A stretch of DNA of 37,180 bases from UBA10427 sp003500135. Lineage in GTDB: Bacteria; Bacteroidota; Bacteroidia; Cytophagales; Cyclobacteriaceae. Under the pieces are notes generated by a model. It had not been told where the DNA came from, did no database searches, and saw nothing but the letters and a program-made list of their open reading frames with translations. Position numbers and translations under genes: made by a program. Numbering within the stretch: the stretch's first letter is position 1; each line of letters begins with the position of its first letter. The stretch spans positions 1-37,180 of the forward strand of contig CAWZYQ010000019.1 of the NCBI GenBank assembly GCA_963966275.1. Reading direction: 5' to 3'. Below, piece by piece: positions 1 to 8,873 of the stretch.

Positions 1-1817
1 TCCTGTGCCTTCATTGCTTCTTCAAGCCGCTGCTGAAATTTCGATTTTTTCTTATTCGCATTCCGGGCTTTATTCTTCTCTAGTATCTCTTTGATCTTTT
101 CGTCATCAACAAAGCGTCTGATCAACTTCATCTGACCATAAGAAACCAGGTTGGAAATGAAGTAATAATACGTCAAACCGGCCGGGTACCCGTTCAGCAC
201 AAATAAAAAGATAAACGGCATGATGTACTGCATTGATTTCATTGGGCCAGGCGTATTGGCCGCCATCTGACTACTGCTCATTTGCGTGATCAAAAGTGTT
301 GAAAGGGTCATGAGCAGTGTAAACAAACTCACATGGTCGCCATATCCAGGTATACTGAAGGGAAGCGAAAGTATAGAGTCATAGGTCGACAGGTCTTCAG
401 CCCATAAGAATGACTTATGCCGCAGTTCGATCGCATTCGGAATGAACTGGAACATGGCAAATAGGATCGGCATCTGAAGCAGTAGTGGTATACATCCGCT
501 CAACGGATTCACACCTACTTTCTGGTACAGTTTCATTGTTTCCGACTGCTGTTTTTGCATATCATCAGGAAACTGCTCCTTAATTTTGGCCATTTCCGGC
601 TGCAACACCTTCGTTTTGGCCATTTGTATTTGTGATTTGTAAGTAAGCGGCGAAATGATCAGACGAATAACAAAGACAAGTAAAATGATCACAATACCAT
701 AATTCGGAATGAACTTTTCAAAGAAGTTGAACAACGGGATAATAAGCCAACGGTTGATCTCCCTTATGATCGGCCAACCCAGGTCGATGTTCTTTTCGAA
801 ATTAACGGTTACTTTTTTCAGTATGTTGTATTTGTTCGGGCCAAAGTACAGCCGCATTTGTTCGCCTTCAGCAGTTTCCATGTATTCAATAGGCCTTGGG
901 AACGTAGCGAAAAGCTTTTTGACAACAGTAGTGTCTTCTTCTGCCACAGGAGTGATGGTGATTTGACCGCCTTTTATAGGTTTTTCAGGAATGATGGCTG
1001 AAGTAAAGAATTTTTGTTTAAACGAAAGCCATGTAACGGGCTCGTCAAATGTCATGTCATCGGCGCTATTACTTTTATTGCCCAGGTCGTCGTGTCCGTC
1101 ATTTATATAGTTGAAATTGATGGACGAATACATTCGGCTCTGGTCGATATTGATTTCCTGTGGCTTCAGGTCATCACGCCAGACATAATGGATATCGTCT
1201 TTGATGGCCGTTCGCTGCAACCCTTCCGATTTGTTTGTCCACAGTACCTGATAGCCTTTGGGAGGAAGGCCAAAAGTCCTTTTGATCGTGCCCCCTTCAA
1301 AAGCAAGGGTGAAATCGAGATAGGTTGTATCATTTTTTGAGTAAGGCTCGCTTGCTTCAAAGTACAATTCACTCAGGTTGATACGGCCATTGTTGATTTG
1401 GATGAACTGATCCAGCTGAGCGCTTTCTTCAGTCATCAACACAACAGTCTCATAGTTTTGATCTTCGTATTCCTTTAGTCTTACGGTTTGCCACAAGCCA
1501 CCATTTGTGCTGAAGTCAATACTTACCACTTCATTTTCCAGCGTAACAATTTCCTCTTCGCCATTTGCCACGGTAGCAAACGGCCCGTATTGTTGATAGA
1601 TCTGCTGGTCTTTTATTGAATCGGGCTCTTCAGTTGTCTCAACAGGGGTGGTTGGTTGATTGGCCGTCACAGTGTCCGGAGTCCTCTTTTCCACCACTTC
1701 AGTGCTATCCGTTTGTTCGGTTTTGGCCAAATCTTCCGGCTTTGGAGCAAACCAGTAGAAGTAGGCCATCAAAAAGATAGCCAGGATGATTAATCCTGTT
1801 GCTTGATTCTTATCCAT
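1..1817 (-). CDS. yidC: Membrane protein insertase YidC (C-terminal end outside window)
   Basis: YidC inserts and folds proteins in the inner membrane, alone or with the Sec translocon. From the ATG at 1817 the frame stays open for 605 codons to the window edge. Residues 6-24 are a hydrophobic N-terminal segment, followed by a linker rich in Thr, Glu and Asp. A large periplasmic beta domain follows, then the conserved 60-kDa membrane-insertion domain from about residue 360. That domain has several hydrophobic helices, including one around FIPNYGIVIILLVFVIRL, and the stretch YQKVGVNPLSGCIPLLLQMP that is typical of the family. The tail is basic (KNKARNAKKKSKF). Bacteroidota YidC is about 600-630 residues, so only a few are missing. 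The start lies 17 bases after the pyrG stop, so the two are probably co-transcribed. Identification is firm. Confidence 0.95.
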   Translation of the reverse strand, partial: MDKNQATGLIILAIFLMAYFYWFAPKPEDLAKTEQTDSTEVVEKRTPDTVTANQPTTPVETTEEPDSIKDQQIYQQYGPFATVANGEEEIVTLENEVVSIDFSTNGGLWQTVRLKEYEDQNYETVVLMTEESAQLDQFIQINNGRINLSELYFEASEPYSKNDTTYLDFTLAFEGGTIKRTFGLPPKGYQVLWTNKSEGLQRTAIKDDIHYVWRDDLKPQEINIDQSRMYSSINFNYINDGHDDLGNKSNSADDMTFDEPVTWLSFKQKFFTSAIIPEKPIKGGQITITPVAEEDTTVVKKLFATFPRPIEYMETAEGEQMRLYFGPNKYNILKKVTVNFEKNIDLGWPIIREINRWLIIPLFNFFEKFIPNYGIVIILLVFVIRLIISPLTYKSQIQMAKTKVLQPEMAKIKEQFPDDMQKQQSETMKLYQKVGVNPLSGCIPLLLQMPILFAMFQFIPNAIELRHKSFLWAEDLSTYDSILSLPFSIPGYGDHVSLFTLLMTLSTLLITQMSSSQMAANTPGPMKSMQYIMPFIFLFVLNGYPAGLTYYYFISNLVSYGQMKLIRRFVDDEKIKEILEKNKARNANKKKSKFQQRLEEAMKAQ

Positions 1818-1834
1818 AAAAATTATTCGCTTTC

Positions 1835-3460
1835 TTAATTATTATCTCTATCTCTATTGAATTCAATAGCCGCTTTAACAAACCCCACGAAAAGCGGGTG
1901 GGGGTTGGCTACTGTACTTCTTAATTCCGGGTGAAATTGAACACCAATGAACCATGGATGGCTCTTCAGCTCTACTATTTCAACCAGCTTTGAGTCCGGG
2001 TTGATACCGATCGCCTTCATACCTTTCGACTCCATGTCTTTCAGGTATTTGTCATTGAATTCATAACGATGACGGTGTCGTTCCGTAATTTTTTGTTTCC
2101 CATATGCTTCATAAGCCTTCGACCCTCTTTTCAAATCACAAGGGTAGGATCCCAATCGCATGGTGCCACCCATTTGTTTTATATTTTTCTGATCTTCCAT
2201 CAGGTCAATCACCTTGTGCTTGCTATCAGGATCAAGTTCGGCAGATGAGGCATCGGTAAGTCCCAATACGTTTCTCGAAAACTCAATTACTGCGCACTGC
2301 ATACCTAAGCATATGCCAAAAAACGGAATATTGTTCTCACGTGCATACCGCGCAGCCGTTATTTTACCTTCCAGGCCGCGTTCACCAAATCCCGGAGCCA
2401 CCAAAATACCATCAAGTGTATGCAATTTACTATCAACATTCTCTTCATCAATGCTTTCTGAAGATATCCATTGAATATTTACCTTACATTCATTTTGGGC
2501 GCCGGCATGAATAAAGGCTTCAGCGATAGACTTATAGGCATCGTGCAGTTCTACATATTTTCCAACCAGGCCAATGGTCACATCCTTGGTAGGGTTTTTC
2601 AACCGGCCCAGAAATTCCTTCCATCTGTCTAAGGTAGGCTCGTCTTTTAAAGGTATTTTCAGACGTTCCATCACCCTTTCATCCAGTTTCTCCTTTCGCA
2701 TCAGTAGCGGCACATCATAAATGGTCTCAGCATCGAGCGCCTGGATAACCGAATTAAAAGGCACATTGCAAAACAGTGCCAGCTTCTTGCGTATATCAGC
2801 GCCTAGCGGGTGCTCCGATCGGCAAACAAGAATGTCGGGTTGCACCCCCGATTCCAAAAGCTTTTTAACAGAGTGCTGCGTTGGTTTTGTTTTCAGTTCC
2901 CCTGCGGCTTTGAGATAGGGCACCAGTGTAAGGTGGATTGTCACGATATTTTCCGGGCCCACGTCCCAACGGGCCTGCCGCATAGCCTCCACAAAAGGCA
3001 GCGACTCAATATCACCCACCGAACCGCCAAGCTCGGTGATGATCACATCGTAATCGCCATTCTCTCCAAGGGCAAAGAAATTTCTTTTGATCTCATCGGT
3101 AATATGAGGGATCACCTGCACCGTTTTGCCCAGGTAGTCGCCATTTCTTTCCTGCGTAATCACATTATTGTAAATTCGGCCGGTGGTCACATTGTTAGCC
3201 TGCGATGTAGGTATGTTTAGAAAACGCTCGTAGTGCCCCAGGTCAAGGTCGGTCTCAGCGCCATCTTCAGTCACATAGCATTCACCATGCTCATAAGGAT
3301 TTAGCGTACCCGGATCAATATTGATGTAAGGGTCAAACTTTTGAATGGTTACTTTTAAACCCCTTGCCTGAAGTAGTTTTCCCAGCGACGCTGATATGAT
3401 TCCCTTGCCCAGAGACGATGTCACTCCCCCAGTGACGAATACGTATTTGGCCTGCCCCAT
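1835..3460 (-). CDS. pyrG: CTP synthase
   Basis: PyrG makes CTP from UTP, ATP and glutamine, the last step of de novo cytidine nucleotide synthesis in the cytoplasm. The 541-residue protein has the usual length. The N-terminal synthetase domain begins with the P-loop-like stretch VFVTGGVTSSLGKG (residues 7-20). It also carries KFDPYINIDPGT and the ELGGSVGDIES motif near 144-154. The C-terminal class I glutamine amidotransferase domain has the nucleophile Cys384 in GICLGMQ and the His510/Glu512 pair in VQFHPE. All key residues are present. It is the first gene of a minus-strand unit with yidC and is divergent from the CCA-adding enzyme gene. Confidence 0.98.
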   Translation of the reverse strand: MGQAKYVFVTGGVTSSLGKGIISASLGKLLQARGLKVTIQKFDPYINIDPGTLNPYEHGECYVTEDGAETDLDLGHYERFLNIPTSQANNVTTGRIYNNVITQERNGDYLGKTVQVIPHITDEIKRNFFALGENGDYDVIITELGGSVGDIESLPFVEAMRQARWDVGPENIVTIHLTLVPYLKAAGELKTKPTQHSVKKLLESGVQPDILVCRSEHPLGADIRKKLALFCNVPFNSVIQALDAETIYDVPLLMRKEKLDERVMERLKIPLKDEPTLDRWKEFLGRLKNPTKDVTIGLVGKYVELHDAYKSIAEAFIHAGAQNECKVNIQWISSESIDEENVDSKLHTLDGILVAPGFGERGLEGKITAARYARENNIPFFGICLGMQCAVIEFSRNVLGLTDASSAELDPDSKHKVIDLMEDQKNIKQMGGTMRLGSYPCDLKRGSKAYEAYGKQKITERHRHRYEFNDKYLKDMESKGMKAIGINPDSKLVEIVELKSHPWFIGVQFHPELRSTVANPHPLFVGFVKAAIEFNRDRDNN

Positions 3461-3493
3461 AAGTTTTAATTAAATTCCTGAACTTACGGGGTA

Positions 3494-3501
3494 TAAAGGT
3501 A
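3494..3501 (-). promoter_or_regulatory. Possible -7 box upstream of pyrG
   Basis: On the minus strand these bases read TACCTTTA, close to the Bacteroidota -7 consensus TAnnTTTG. They lie 34 bases upstream of the pyrG start codon. No convincing TTTG is seen 19-20 bases further upstream, so this is a weak call. Confidence 0.25.
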
Positions 3502-3576
3502 GGACATTCAAACCAATTATGGGCCATCTATTTTTATTTTCCTTTCCGAAATAAAAAATAGTTTATTTGTGGTCTT

Positions 3577-3608
3577 TTTGGAGGGTTATGGCAATCGTGC
3601 TAATTTTG
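3577..3608 (+). promoter_or_regulatory. Bacteroidota-type promoter of the CCA-adding enzyme gene
   Basis: TTTG at 3577-3580, a 20-base spacer and TAATTTTG at 3601-3608 match the Bacteroidota -33/-7 consensus (TTTG, 19-20 bases, TAnnTTTG). Transcription should begin near 3613. This rules against upstream ATGs at 3567 and 3588 as starts and supports the ATG at 3645. Confidence 0.65.
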
Positions 3609-3644
3609 TTGCCATTTATATTGCATTGCAGTTATTTCACCCGA

Positions 3645-5054
3645 ATGAATTTACAAGAATCGCTGAATAAAGAACCTATTTTTTCCGTCCTGTCAGAAGC
3701 AGCCGGTAATGTTGAAACTTATGTAGTTGGTGGTTTTGTGCGCGATTTATTGCTGAAAAGGCCCTCCAAAGATATTGACGTAGTATGCGTAGGCAGTGGC
3801 ATTGATCTGGCAAAAAAGGTGGCGAAGTTGATGGGTAAAAATGTCCAGGTGACAGTCTTCAAAAACTTTGGTACCGCAATGGTAAAGTCAGGTGATTGGG
3901 AAATTGAGTTTGTGGGTGCACGAAAAGAGTCTTACCGCCGAAGCTCGCGCAAGCCAATTGTAGAGAATGGGTCACTGGAGGACGATCAGAACAGAAGGGA
4001 CTTTACGATCAACGCGATGGCGATAGGTCTGAATGCACAAAATTTCGGTGAGTTGGTCGATCCCTTTGCTGGGGTTCGCGATCTGAAACGCAAGGTCATT
4101 CGCACACCACTGGAGCCCAAAGTAACCTTTTCAGATGATCCTTTACGCATGATGCGGGCGATACGCTTTGCCAGCCAGCTGACCTTTGATATTGCCCCCG
4201 ATACTTTTGATGCGATCGTAGCAAACAGTGACCGCATTAAAATAGTATCCCGAGAAAGGACCACTGATGAATTGAACAAGATCATTTTGTCTCCCAAACC
4301 TTCCTATGGCTTTAAATTGTTGTTTCACAGTGGCATGTTGCAAAATATATTCCCTGAAATGATCGAATTGCACGGCGTGGAAACGGTGGAAGGTAAAGGG
4401 CACAAAGACAACTTTTATCATACGCTTCAGGTTCTCGACAATGTTGCAGAAGTTTCAGACGATCTGTGGTTGCGATGGTCGGCTATTTTACACGATATCG
4501 CCAAGCCCAAAACCAAGCGATTCGACCCCAGGGCAGGATGGACCTTCCATGGCCACGAGGATAAAGGTGCGCGTATGGTGCCTCAGATTTTCAGGGCTAT
4601 GCGACTACCCATGAACGACAAAATGAGGTTCGTTCAAAAGCTGGTGAGGCTGCATTTGCGGCCCATTGCACTGGTAAAGGATGAAGTAACCGACACGGCC
4701 TTGCGAAGGCTGTTGTTTGAAGCGGGAGATGATATCAACGAACTCATGGCGCTGTGCAGGGCTGATATTACATCAAAAAACCATGCTAAGGTTAAGAAAT
4801 ACCTCAACAATTTCGATAGGGTTGAGAAAAAGCTGGAAGACGTGGAAGAGCGCGATAAGATACGAAACTTTCAGCCGCCAGTTACCGGCGAGATGATCAT
4901 GTCGCACTTTAACATCGAACCGGGAAGGATTGTTGGACAGATCAAAGACGAGATCAAGGAAGCCATTCTGGAGGGTACAATTAAAAATAACCGTGAAGAG
5001 GCATGGAAATTGATGGAGGAGATTGGCAAAAGGAGAGGTCTTTTGAAAAAATAG
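3645..5054 (+). CDS. CCA tRNA nucleotidyltransferase with HD domain
   Basis: This enzyme adds or repairs the 3'-terminal CCA of tRNAs, using CTP and ATP, in the cytoplasm. From the ATG at 3645 it is 469 residues. The class II nucleotidyltransferase head has VVGGFVRD (residues 27-34) and the metal-binding carboxylates Asp43 and Asp45 in KDIDVV. It also has the RRDFTINA motif at 117-124. A C-terminal HD phosphohydrolase-like domain carries the His-Asp pair at 283-284 (ILHDIAKP). The reading frame extends 26 codons upstream to 3567, but that extension crosses the predicted promoter. The family normally begins with a short stretch like MNLQESLNKEPIF, so 3645 was chosen. Poly(A) polymerases share this head, but the HD domain and Bacteroidota context favour CCA addition. 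Confidence 0.93.
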   Translation: MNLQESLNKEPIFSVLSEAAGNVETYVVGGFVRDLLLKRPSKDIDVVCVGSGIDLAKKVAKLMGKNVQVTVFKNFGTAMVKSGDWEIEFVGARKESYRRSSRKPIVENGSLEDDQNRRDFTINAMAIGLNAQNFGELVDPFAGVRDLKRKVIRTPLEPKVTFSDDPLRMMRAIRFASQLTFDIAPDTFDAIVANSDRIKIVSRERTTDELNKIILSPKPSYGFKLLFHSGMLQNIFPEMIELHGVETVEGKGHKDNFYHTLQVLDNVAEVSDDLWLRWSAILHDIAKPKTKRFDPRAGWTFHGHEDKGARMVPQIFRAMRLPMNDKMRFVQKLVRLHLRPIALVKDEVTDTALRRLLFEAGDDINELMALCRADITSKNHAKVKKYLNNFDRVEKKLEDVEERDKIRNFQPPVTGEMIMSHFNIEPGRIVGQIKDEIKEAILEGTIKNNREEAWKLMEEIGKRRGLLKK

Positions 5055-5120
5055 TTTTCTAAGAAAAAAAACTTCAATACTTTTCCGGCCGGTTTGAGAA
5101 TAAACTAATAACAAAGTAAT

Positions 5121-5828
5121 ATGAGAAAATACAAATCAATTTTTATCGTGCTATTTTGCATGGTTTCGCTTACATCTTTTGCTCAGGAACAACCAAAGAC
5201 TGAACAGGAGATGCTCAAAAAGCATTTTCGCATGAAATATGTTTTCGGTATGAAGTATAATGACGTGGCAGTAGCCAAAAATGCCATGTACGACCTGATC
5301 GCCCTGGAGCCCATGAATGACTCGTTAAAGCTCAACCTAGCCTATCTGTATTTTGACAACAGTCAGTTCGCCTCCGCATTGTTCATCGCTTCCGATATAA
5401 TTTCCCGTAATCCGAATAATGTGACTGCCCTTTACATGCAAGCCGCGAGTTATGACAATCTCGGCGTGAAGGACAAGGCCATCTCAGCATATGAGTCCTT
5501 ATATTTTAAGGACAATAATAATGTGGAACATCTTTACAGGGTAATGGTGCTTCAATACCAGATAGGCCGGTTCAATGAAGCCAAGAATAATTCCGACATT
5601 ATTATCAAAGCGCCTGAATCGGAGGAAATAAAGATGCAGTTTGCCAAAAATGAAAACGAGAATCAGGAAATAAGTATGAGGGCTGCGGCCTATAATATCA
5701 AAGGAATGATAGAAAAAGAACAAGGCAACAAAATTGAAGCCGAAAAGAATTTTAACATGGCGCTGGAATTACAACCAGAGTTCGCCCTTGCAAAACAAAA
5801 CCTGGAAGATTTAAAAAACGAAGAATAA
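5121..5828 (+). CDS. Exported tetratricopeptide-repeat protein
   Basis: This 235-residue protein starts with a signal peptide (basic MRKYK, hydrophobic core, cleavage probably after SFA near residue 21). The rest is helical with TPR-like spacing. One unit is the NLAYLYFDNSQFASALFIAS region near 73-95; others lie near 105-130 and 190-225 (the last with NFNMALELQPEFALAKQNL). It is probably periplasmic or attached to the envelope and acts as a protein-binding scaffold; the partner is unknown. It begins 66 bases after the CCA-enzyme gene and is followed by a terminator, so it ends that transcription unit. No enzymatic motif was seen. Confidence 0.8.
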   Translation: MRKYKSIFIVLFCMVSLTSFAQEQPKTEQEMLKKHFRMKYVFGMKYNDVAVAKNAMYDLIALEPMNDSLKLNLAYLYFDNSQFASALFIASDIISRNPNNVTALYMQAASYDNLGVKDKAISAYESLYFKDNNNVEHLYRVMVLQYQIGRFNEAKNNSDIIIKAPESEEIKMQFAKNENENQEISMRAAAYNIKGMIEKEQGNKIEAEKNFNMALELQPEFALAKQNLEDLKNEE

Positions 5829-5849
5829 ACGGTTTTATTCAACCAGAAT

Positions 5850-5885
5850 AAACGGCTGTCTCGATAAGGGATGGCCGTTTTAGTT
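5850..5885 (+). terminator. Intrinsic terminator after the TPR gene
   Basis: AAACGGCTGTC (5850-5860) and GATGGCCGTTT (5870-5880) form an 11-bp stem with two G-U pairs and a 9-base loop. A T-rich tail follows. It separates the TPR gene from the sigma-factor unit. Confidence 0.75.
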
Positions 5886-5983
5886 TAACCGTATAAATAA
5901 AATTACTTTTTCAGCCCCTTTATTTTTAATTCATATGCAACCCTTCTAAATTTCAGTAGTCTTTTTAGTGAATCAGTTGAATT

Positions 5984-6544
5984 TTGAGCACACAGGTATT
6001 TGACATACATAGCGAACTGATCGAGCGTTGCAGGCACAATGACCGCAAGGCACAATACGAATTGTATGAAAAATACAAGCAGGCTATGTATCATGTGGCG
6101 TTCAGAATTTGTCATGATGCTGATGAAGCTGAGGATGTTTTGCAGGAAGCTTTTGTGAATGCCTTTACCAATATTCATCAGTTTGCCGGTAAGTCGCCCT
6201 TTGGCGCCTGGCTGAAAAGAATAGTGGTCAATAAGGCACTTTCAGCAATAGGTAAAAATAAAGTTTTTACCGAGGATATTGAAACGATGCAGGTGGAGGT
6301 GGCGGATGATGAGCCGTTGGAAGATCTAAGCTATCAGGTAGAAGAGATCAAAAAAGCAGTAAAGCTTTTGCCTGATGGATTCCGGTACGTATTGACCCTT
6401 TATCTTTTTGAGGGGTACGAACATAAAGAAGTGGCGGAAATACTGGGAATTTCAGAGTCTACTTCAAAATCGCAATACAACAGGGCAAAGAAAAAGTTGA
6501 AAGAAATAATATTAACCAATAGAAAAAATGAGCGACGAGCTTGA
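5984..6544 (+). CDS. ECF-type RNA polymerase sigma factor
   Basis: This 186-residue protein is an extracytoplasmic-function sigma-70 factor that directs RNA polymerase to a set of stress or envelope promoters. Region 2 runs from about residue 10 to 80 and contains the DEAEDVLQEAFVNAF core-binding helix near 42-56. Region 4 at about 125-180 has a helix-turn-helix with HKEVAEILGISESTSKSQYN. The only start upstream of region 2 is the TTG at 5984, because an in-frame TGA lies at 5978-5980. A TTG start is therefore nearly forced. The gene overlaps the next one by 17 bases, which implies translational coupling. Confidence 0.93.
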   Translation: MSTQVFDIHSELIERCRHNDRKAQYELYEKYKQAMYHVAFRICHDADEAEDVLQEAFVNAFTNIHQFAGKSPFGAWLKRIVVNKALSAIGKNKVFTEDIETMQVEVADDEPLEDLSYQVEEIKKAVKLLPDGFRYVLTLYLFEGYEHKEVAEILGISESTSKSQYNRAKKKLKEIILTNRKNERRA

Positions 6545-7067
6545 AAAATATATTCAAAAAAACAGAGACCGGTTTGATGACGGCGCACCATCGGATCAGC
6601 TCTGGCAAAAGATCTCTAACGATCTGGATCGACACGATGCCAGAAAAACCGGATCGAAAAGAGCCCTGAGGGTTTGGCAGGTGGCAGCCGCCGTTCTTTT
6701 ATTGATTACCGGTTGGCTGGCGATGGATAAAATCCAGACTGATGGTAGAAATGGAGTAGCTCAAGAGGTGATTCCTGTGGAAATAAAGGAGGTGGAGGCC
6801 TTCTATGCCCAGCAAATTTCTGAAAAGAGGCAAACTATGCTGGCATTGACGGAAAACCGTCCGGATCTGAAGGAACAATTCAGCGACGAGCTCAATGAAC
6901 TGGATTCAGCATATAGTGCATTAAAATCTGATTTCGGCAAAGGCGACCCTGAGGAGGTGACCAATGCCATGATATGGAATTTACAGCTCCGCATCGAAAT
7001 TCTTAATCGACAATTGGAAATCCTAAAAGAAATTAAAACGGAGGTGAATGATGAAACCATTATTTAA
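6528..7067 (+). CDS. Membrane-anchored protein in anti-sigma position
   Basis: This 179-residue protein has a cytoplasmic head of about 50 residues (starting MSDELEKYIQKNRDRFDDGA) and one membrane helix at about 51-66 (VAAAVLLLITGWLAM). An outer part rich in charged, probably coiled-coil helices follows. That plan, and overlap with the ECF sigma gene upstream and the exported protein gene downstream, fits an anti-sigma factor or a related envelope sensor. No zinc-binding anti-sigma motif (HxxxCxxC) is present, so the role rests on gene order. The 3' end overlaps the next gene by 20 bases. Confidence 0.7.
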   Translation: MSDELEKYIQKNRDRFDDGAPSDQLWQKISNDLDRHDARKTGSKRALRVWQVAAAVLLLITGWLAMDKIQTDGRNGVAQEVIPVEIKEVEAFYAQQISEKRQTMLALTENRPDLKEQFSDELNELDSAYSALKSDFGKGDPEEVTNAMIWNLQLRIEILNRQLEILKEIKTEVNDETII

Positions 7068-8115
7068 AAAAGCGACAGCATGGGCGATCGGCCTGGGCAT
7101 ATTTTTAGCTGTTACACATCAGGTACATGCTGATACTGAAAAGAACATAGATCGTTCTTTCAATTTAAAGGGCAATACGGAAATAGTGCTCGAAAACAAA
7201 TTCGGAAAGATCCATATTGATACCTGGAATAAGCAAGTGTGCCAGGTGCAAGTTAAAATTACAGCCAAAGGCAGCAATGAATCGCGAAATAAAGACCTGC
7301 TCGACCGAATAGAAATTGAATTTGATGATGCGATCAACTCGGGCAGCCTTGAAGTACGCACGGTCGTCAACAATTTAAAAAATAACAACAACAGCTTTAG
7401 CATTGACTATACCGTGCGGATGCCGAATGATAAGAAGCTGGAACTACACAATAGCTTCGGAGATGTTTATCTACCCGATTACAGCGGTAGCGTAGATATG
7501 ACCGTAAAGTATGGTAACCTTCGTGCAGGCAATATTACAGGTAACCTCGATCTTTATCTTGCCTTTGGCAAAGCCGAAAGCGTAATGGGCAATCTTGTAA
7601 ATGCTGATATCGAAGTAAAGTATTCCAAATTGGAGTGCGGCAATATCCGATTACTCGATCTGCAGAGTCAGTTTTCAGATTTTTCAGCGGAAAGTGTCCA
7701 AAATATCGACATTGAAAGCAAATATGGATCATTAATCCTGGAAAGTGTTGAGCGTATTGAAGGCGAAATGGCATTTTCCGGTTTGAGAATTGGCAAGTTA
7801 AAAGAAGCCTTTGACCTCGAGGTGAAGTATGGCGATGGTATGGTTATCGAACATATATCACCTGGTTTCGATGTGATCAATCTGGAGTGCAGCTTCAGTA
7901 AATTCGAATTGAACCTAGATCCTGAGTTAGATTCACATATCAAGGCCGATATCCGCTTTGGAAATTTGAAGACCAGTGGCGACAGGTTCAATTTCAATAT
8001 TGTGAAAAAAGAACATACCTCTAGTTATTACGAAGGTTGGTTTGGCGGTGAAAACACCAGGTCAAAAATTATAATTAATTCTAAATACGGGGATGTGAAG
8101 CTCTATCAGAATTAG
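7048..8115 (+). CDS. Exported DUF4097-like beta-repeat protein
   Basis: This protein of 355 residues has a signal peptide ending near HVHA-type residues at about 29 (the sequence reads THQVHADTEKN). The mature part is a run of short beta repeats that recur as FGKIHID, FGDVYLP, KYGNLRAG, KYSKLECG and KYGDGMV, ending in KYGDVKLYQN. This resembles the DUF4097/DUF2807 families of secreted beta-solenoid proteins. The start may be 7048 or the adjacent ATG at 7051. It overlaps the anti-sigma-like gene, so it could be the signal-sensing partner or a target of that sigma system. No catalytic site was seen, and the function is unknown. Confidence 0.75.
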   Translation: MMKPLFKKATAWAIGLGIFLAVTHQVHADTEKNIDRSFNLKGNTEIVLENKFGKIHIDTWNKQVCQVQVKITAKGSNESRNKDLLDRIEIEFDDAINSGSLEVRTVVNNLKNNNNSFSIDYTVRMPNDKKLELHNSFGDVYLPDYSGSVDMTVKYGNLRAGNITGNLDLYLAFGKAESVMGNLVNADIEVKYSKLECGNIRLLDLQSQFSDFSAESVQNIDIESKYGSLILESVERIEGEMAFSGLRIGKLKEAFDLEVKYGDGMVIEHISPGFDVINLECSFSKFELNLDPELDSHIKADIRFGNLKTSGDRFNFNIVKKEHTSSYYEGWFGGENTRSKIIINSKYGDVKLYQN

Positions 8116-8129
8116 GATACTTTTATATG

Positions 8130-8160
8130 GCGCAGCCGATAGAACATGGGCTGCGCTTTT
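8130..8160 (+). terminator. Intrinsic terminator between convergent genes
   Basis: GCGCAGCC (8130-8137) pairs with GGCTGCGC (8149-8156), with an 11-base loop and a TTTT tail. The stem sits between the stop codons of the DUF4097-like gene (plus) and the ABC ATPase gene (minus). The T tail suits the plus strand better. Confidence 0.75.
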
Positions 8161-8872
8161 AAAATCCCGGACCTGACAATTCTATCTTTTCCTTCTTCGA
8201 ATCCAGCACTTTACCATCCACACATTTTAATATCCGGGCAGGGTGATTGCCCACAATCCGGTAGTCGTGAGTGGCCATTAATATAGCCGTTCCACTTTTA
8301 TTGATTTCAAGGAACAGGTTGAAAATCCCTTCTGACACATCGGGATCCAGGTTTCCGGTAGGTTCATCGGCAATTAATAATTGAGGTTCGTTGATCAGTG
8401 CACGGGCTATTACAACCCTTTGTTGTTCACCTCCTGAAAGCTGATGTGGCATTTTGCTGTCCACTGATCCAAGTCCAACCCTCATCAGAACTTCCGAAAG
8501 CCTGTTTTTCATTTTCGCGCGGTCTTTCCATCCTGTGGCTTTCATCACGAAAAACAGGTTTTCTGCTACCGTTCGATCCGGAAAAAGCTGAAAATCCTGG
8601 AAGACAATACCAAGTTTCCTTCTCAGGAGGGGAATTTCCTGTCTTTTTATTTTACTCAAATCATATCCGGCAATTCTGATTTCACCCAGTTGAAGGGACA
8701 GGTCTGCATAAAGTGTTTTTAATAAAGAACTTTTCCCACTACCTGTCCTTCCCACTAAAAACACCAATTCGCCTTTTTCTATGTAAAGTGTAATATCTGA
8801 CAGGATGGTTTTATTCTCCTGATAAATGGTGGCATTATTGATAGATACAACCGGGTCGGTGTTGAATGACAT
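8159..8872 (-). CDS. ftsE: FtsE-like ABC transporter ATPase
   Basis: This 237-residue ATP-binding subunit has every ABC motif: Walker A GRTGSGKSS (41-49), signature LSGGEQQRVVIARAL, Walker B LLIADEPTGNLD and the H-loop in MATHD. The closest match by eye is FtsE, which works with FtsX at the septum to control cell-wall hydrolases. LolD/MacB-type ATPases look alike, and no ftsX is adjacent, so the exact role is less certain. The frame is open further upstream to 8917, but the ATG at 8872 was chosen. It gives MSFNTDPVV directly before the conserved domain and lies one base after the stop of the upstream small gene, implying translational coupling. Confidence 0.85.
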   Translation of the reverse strand: MSFNTDPVVSINNATIYQENKTILSDITLYIEKGELVFLVGRTGSGKSSLLKTLYADLSLQLGEIRIAGYDLSKIKRQEIPLLRRKLGIVFQDFQLFPDRTVAENLFFVMKATGWKDRAKMKNRLSEVLMRVGLGSVDSKMPHQLSGGEQQRVVIARALINEPQLLIADEPTGNLDPDVSEGIFNLFLEINKSGTAILMATHDYRIVGNHPARILKCVDGKVLDSKKEKIELSGPGF

Positions 8873-8873
8873 A

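Noticed and set aside
709..1340. Plus-strand frames of 85 and 108 codons near the left edge
   Set aside because: They are antisense to yidC, whose 605-codon frame is intact and carries YidC motifs.
2810..3220. 136-codon plus-strand frame inside pyrG
   Set aside because: It is antisense to conserved PyrG sequence and shows no family resemblance, promoter or ribosome-binding site.
5053..5095. AT-rich run after the CCA-enzyme gene considered as a terminator
   Set aside because: The possible stem is weak and is followed by A rather than T runs, so the TPR gene probably continues the same transcript.
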